From positions 622,501-686,500 of the forward strand of contig OY848917.1 in NCBI GenBank assembly GCA_963693285.1: a stretch of DNA of 64,000 nt, read 5' to 3'. Of this stretch, positions 63,121 to 64,000 are shown one piece after another. The stretch comes from Xestospongia muta (taxonomy: Eukaryota > Porifera > Demospongiae > Haplosclerida > Petrosiidae). The notes under the pieces were generated by a model that made no database searches, had not been told where the DNA came from, and was given only the letters and a program-made list of their open reading frames with translations. The position numbers and the translations under genes were made by a program. The first letter of the stretch is position 1. Every line of letters starts with the position of its first letter.

Positions 63121-63522
63121 ATGTGGAAGTAGTTTTAGCTCTGGTATCATGACTTAAAACTGCTTTTGTTCAGTATATCATAATATTCACTAGCAACTCC
63201 TCTTGCATAAAGTACTTTTGGTACCAGTTGTAAATATTTGGGCAATTGTTATTTTCCTGATGAGTATATATTATACTTCCACTTGGTTTTTAAAGGGGTC
63301 CTCTTTCTTCTTGCTCTCCTTTCTCTCTCTTTGTGTACCCCCTGTTTGATTTCATCCATTTACGCCATCATGACCAGATGGTCTTTGAGGACCTGTTAAG
63401 CTATCTCTTCCATCTTGACCTTGTAATATTGTAATTCATCCATTATCATCATCCTAGTTTTGTTATTATAACTTACCTTTACTTAAGCAAATAGGAACAT
63501 GAAAGTAACCATAGCTACCTTC
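63121..63522 (-). pseudogene. Collagen C4-like copy G, decayed
   Basis: The signal exon starts at the ATG at 63522 (MKVAMVTFMFLFA) but meets a stop straight after. A donor-like GTAAGT and the start of the collagen stretch are visible (matching GRDGRDSLTGPQRPSGHDG at DNA level, ~63425-63355). It is followed by a frame-shifted remnant with GVQ..IYTHQENNCPNI and the V.QEELLVN region (~63290-63190), then a jump to the VLSHDTRAKTT region (~63125-63160). Most of the C-terminal domain is absent. An intact-looking TATAAAAGG box remains upstream (~63605-63613). Confidence 0.75.
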
Positions 63523-64000
63523 ATTGTTGTTCTGTTGTTGTAAGTAATTAATCACTCAGCTCTCAATGAAGGAAATATCTGCAGTAAAGCTGTCTTGTCT
63601 TCTTCCTTTTATAACCGATACCTAGACCTTTAATTTAGAGCAATGGTTATGTTATAGTTGTCATGGCCATGTTCCTTTGTGTGTAGTTCATTATATTCAT
63701 GATGAAATTGCTACATGAATGTTGTATTCTGCACTATCAAAAAGTCAAGAAGGTAGACTGAAAATTGTTTGCAAGTGACCACCCATAGTTACTGCTGCAT
63801 CAACAGTTTAACAATAGTTATTAACTAATTATTAATGAGTAAGCAGTATAACTGTTCATATATTGTGCATATAATATGCAATGATTGACCTTCAACTTGA
63901 ATTATCATACATTGTAGTACTATGATTTCTTAAAGTGTTAGTTTCTAATGAGACAAAACTATATTGTGATAAGAGTAAGACAAGGTGTACAGTTATTTGG
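63523..64000. other. Upstream flank of copy G to window end
   Basis: Carries the shared TATA region (63605-63613), a copy of the CATCAAAAAG-type flank (~63735-63810) and the array-flank words near 63880-63980. The array may continue beyond the window. Confidence 0.55.

Noticed and set aside
1..64000. tRNA or rRNA genes
   Set aside because: No convincing cloverleaf B-box or rRNA core was noticed by eye; a covariance-model scan was not possible.

Overview
The window is AT-rich animal DNA: multi-exon genes with GT-AG introns, short intergenic gaps, many microsatellites. The tandem short-chain collagen C4-type genes, a family known from freshwater and marine demosponges, point to a demosponge (Amphimedon-like). 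This assignment is inference from gene content; no search was run. All exon joins below were made by hand from splice signals and reading-phase agreement.

Left part (1-9 kb, minus strand): one 12-exon gene encodes about 1586 residues with an unusual order of domains: death-fold (CARD-like), class 3 lipase, a long linker, a dynamin-like GTPase and a C-terminal ZU5-like domain. A short inverted-repeat (MITE-like) element sits about 120 bp upstream of its start. From 9.15 to 16.5 kb lies a non-coding higher-order repeat array of roughly 0.8-1.2 kb units, which begins directly at a duplicated last-exon fragment of the next gene.

Middle (18-27 kb): a metallophosphoesterase of the MPPED1/2 (239FB) family (minus) and a PTB-domain adaptor gene (plus) diverge from an 83 bp gap; an intronless EF-hand protein follows. 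From 27.5 to 30 kb there are two recent copies of a small secreted Cys-rich protein gene, one with a broken start, each followed by the tail of a retroelement ORF, with an LRR-like fragment between them.

From 31.9 to 37.1 kb there are two head-to-tail cyclophilins, one with a mitochondrial-type leader and one cytosolic PPIA-type, with identical intron positions including a 43 nt last exon. A small possible membrane protein is at 38.6 kb and a long stretch without recognised genes follows.

Right part (43.5-64 kb): a small plus-strand membrane-protein gene is inferred from three phase-matched exons; its 6.9 kb intron would hold minus-strand collagen genes. The collagen array has four intact genes (48.0, 51.7, 55.8, 61.5 kb) and four broken copies (49.7, 53.0, 57.9, 63.1 kb), one split by a Ty3/Gypsy remnant. 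The intact collagens share a two-exon plan: signal peptide exon, then a short Gly-X-Y stretch plus a Cys-rich C-terminal domain. Several share a TATA box and start-site motif, suggesting common regulation.
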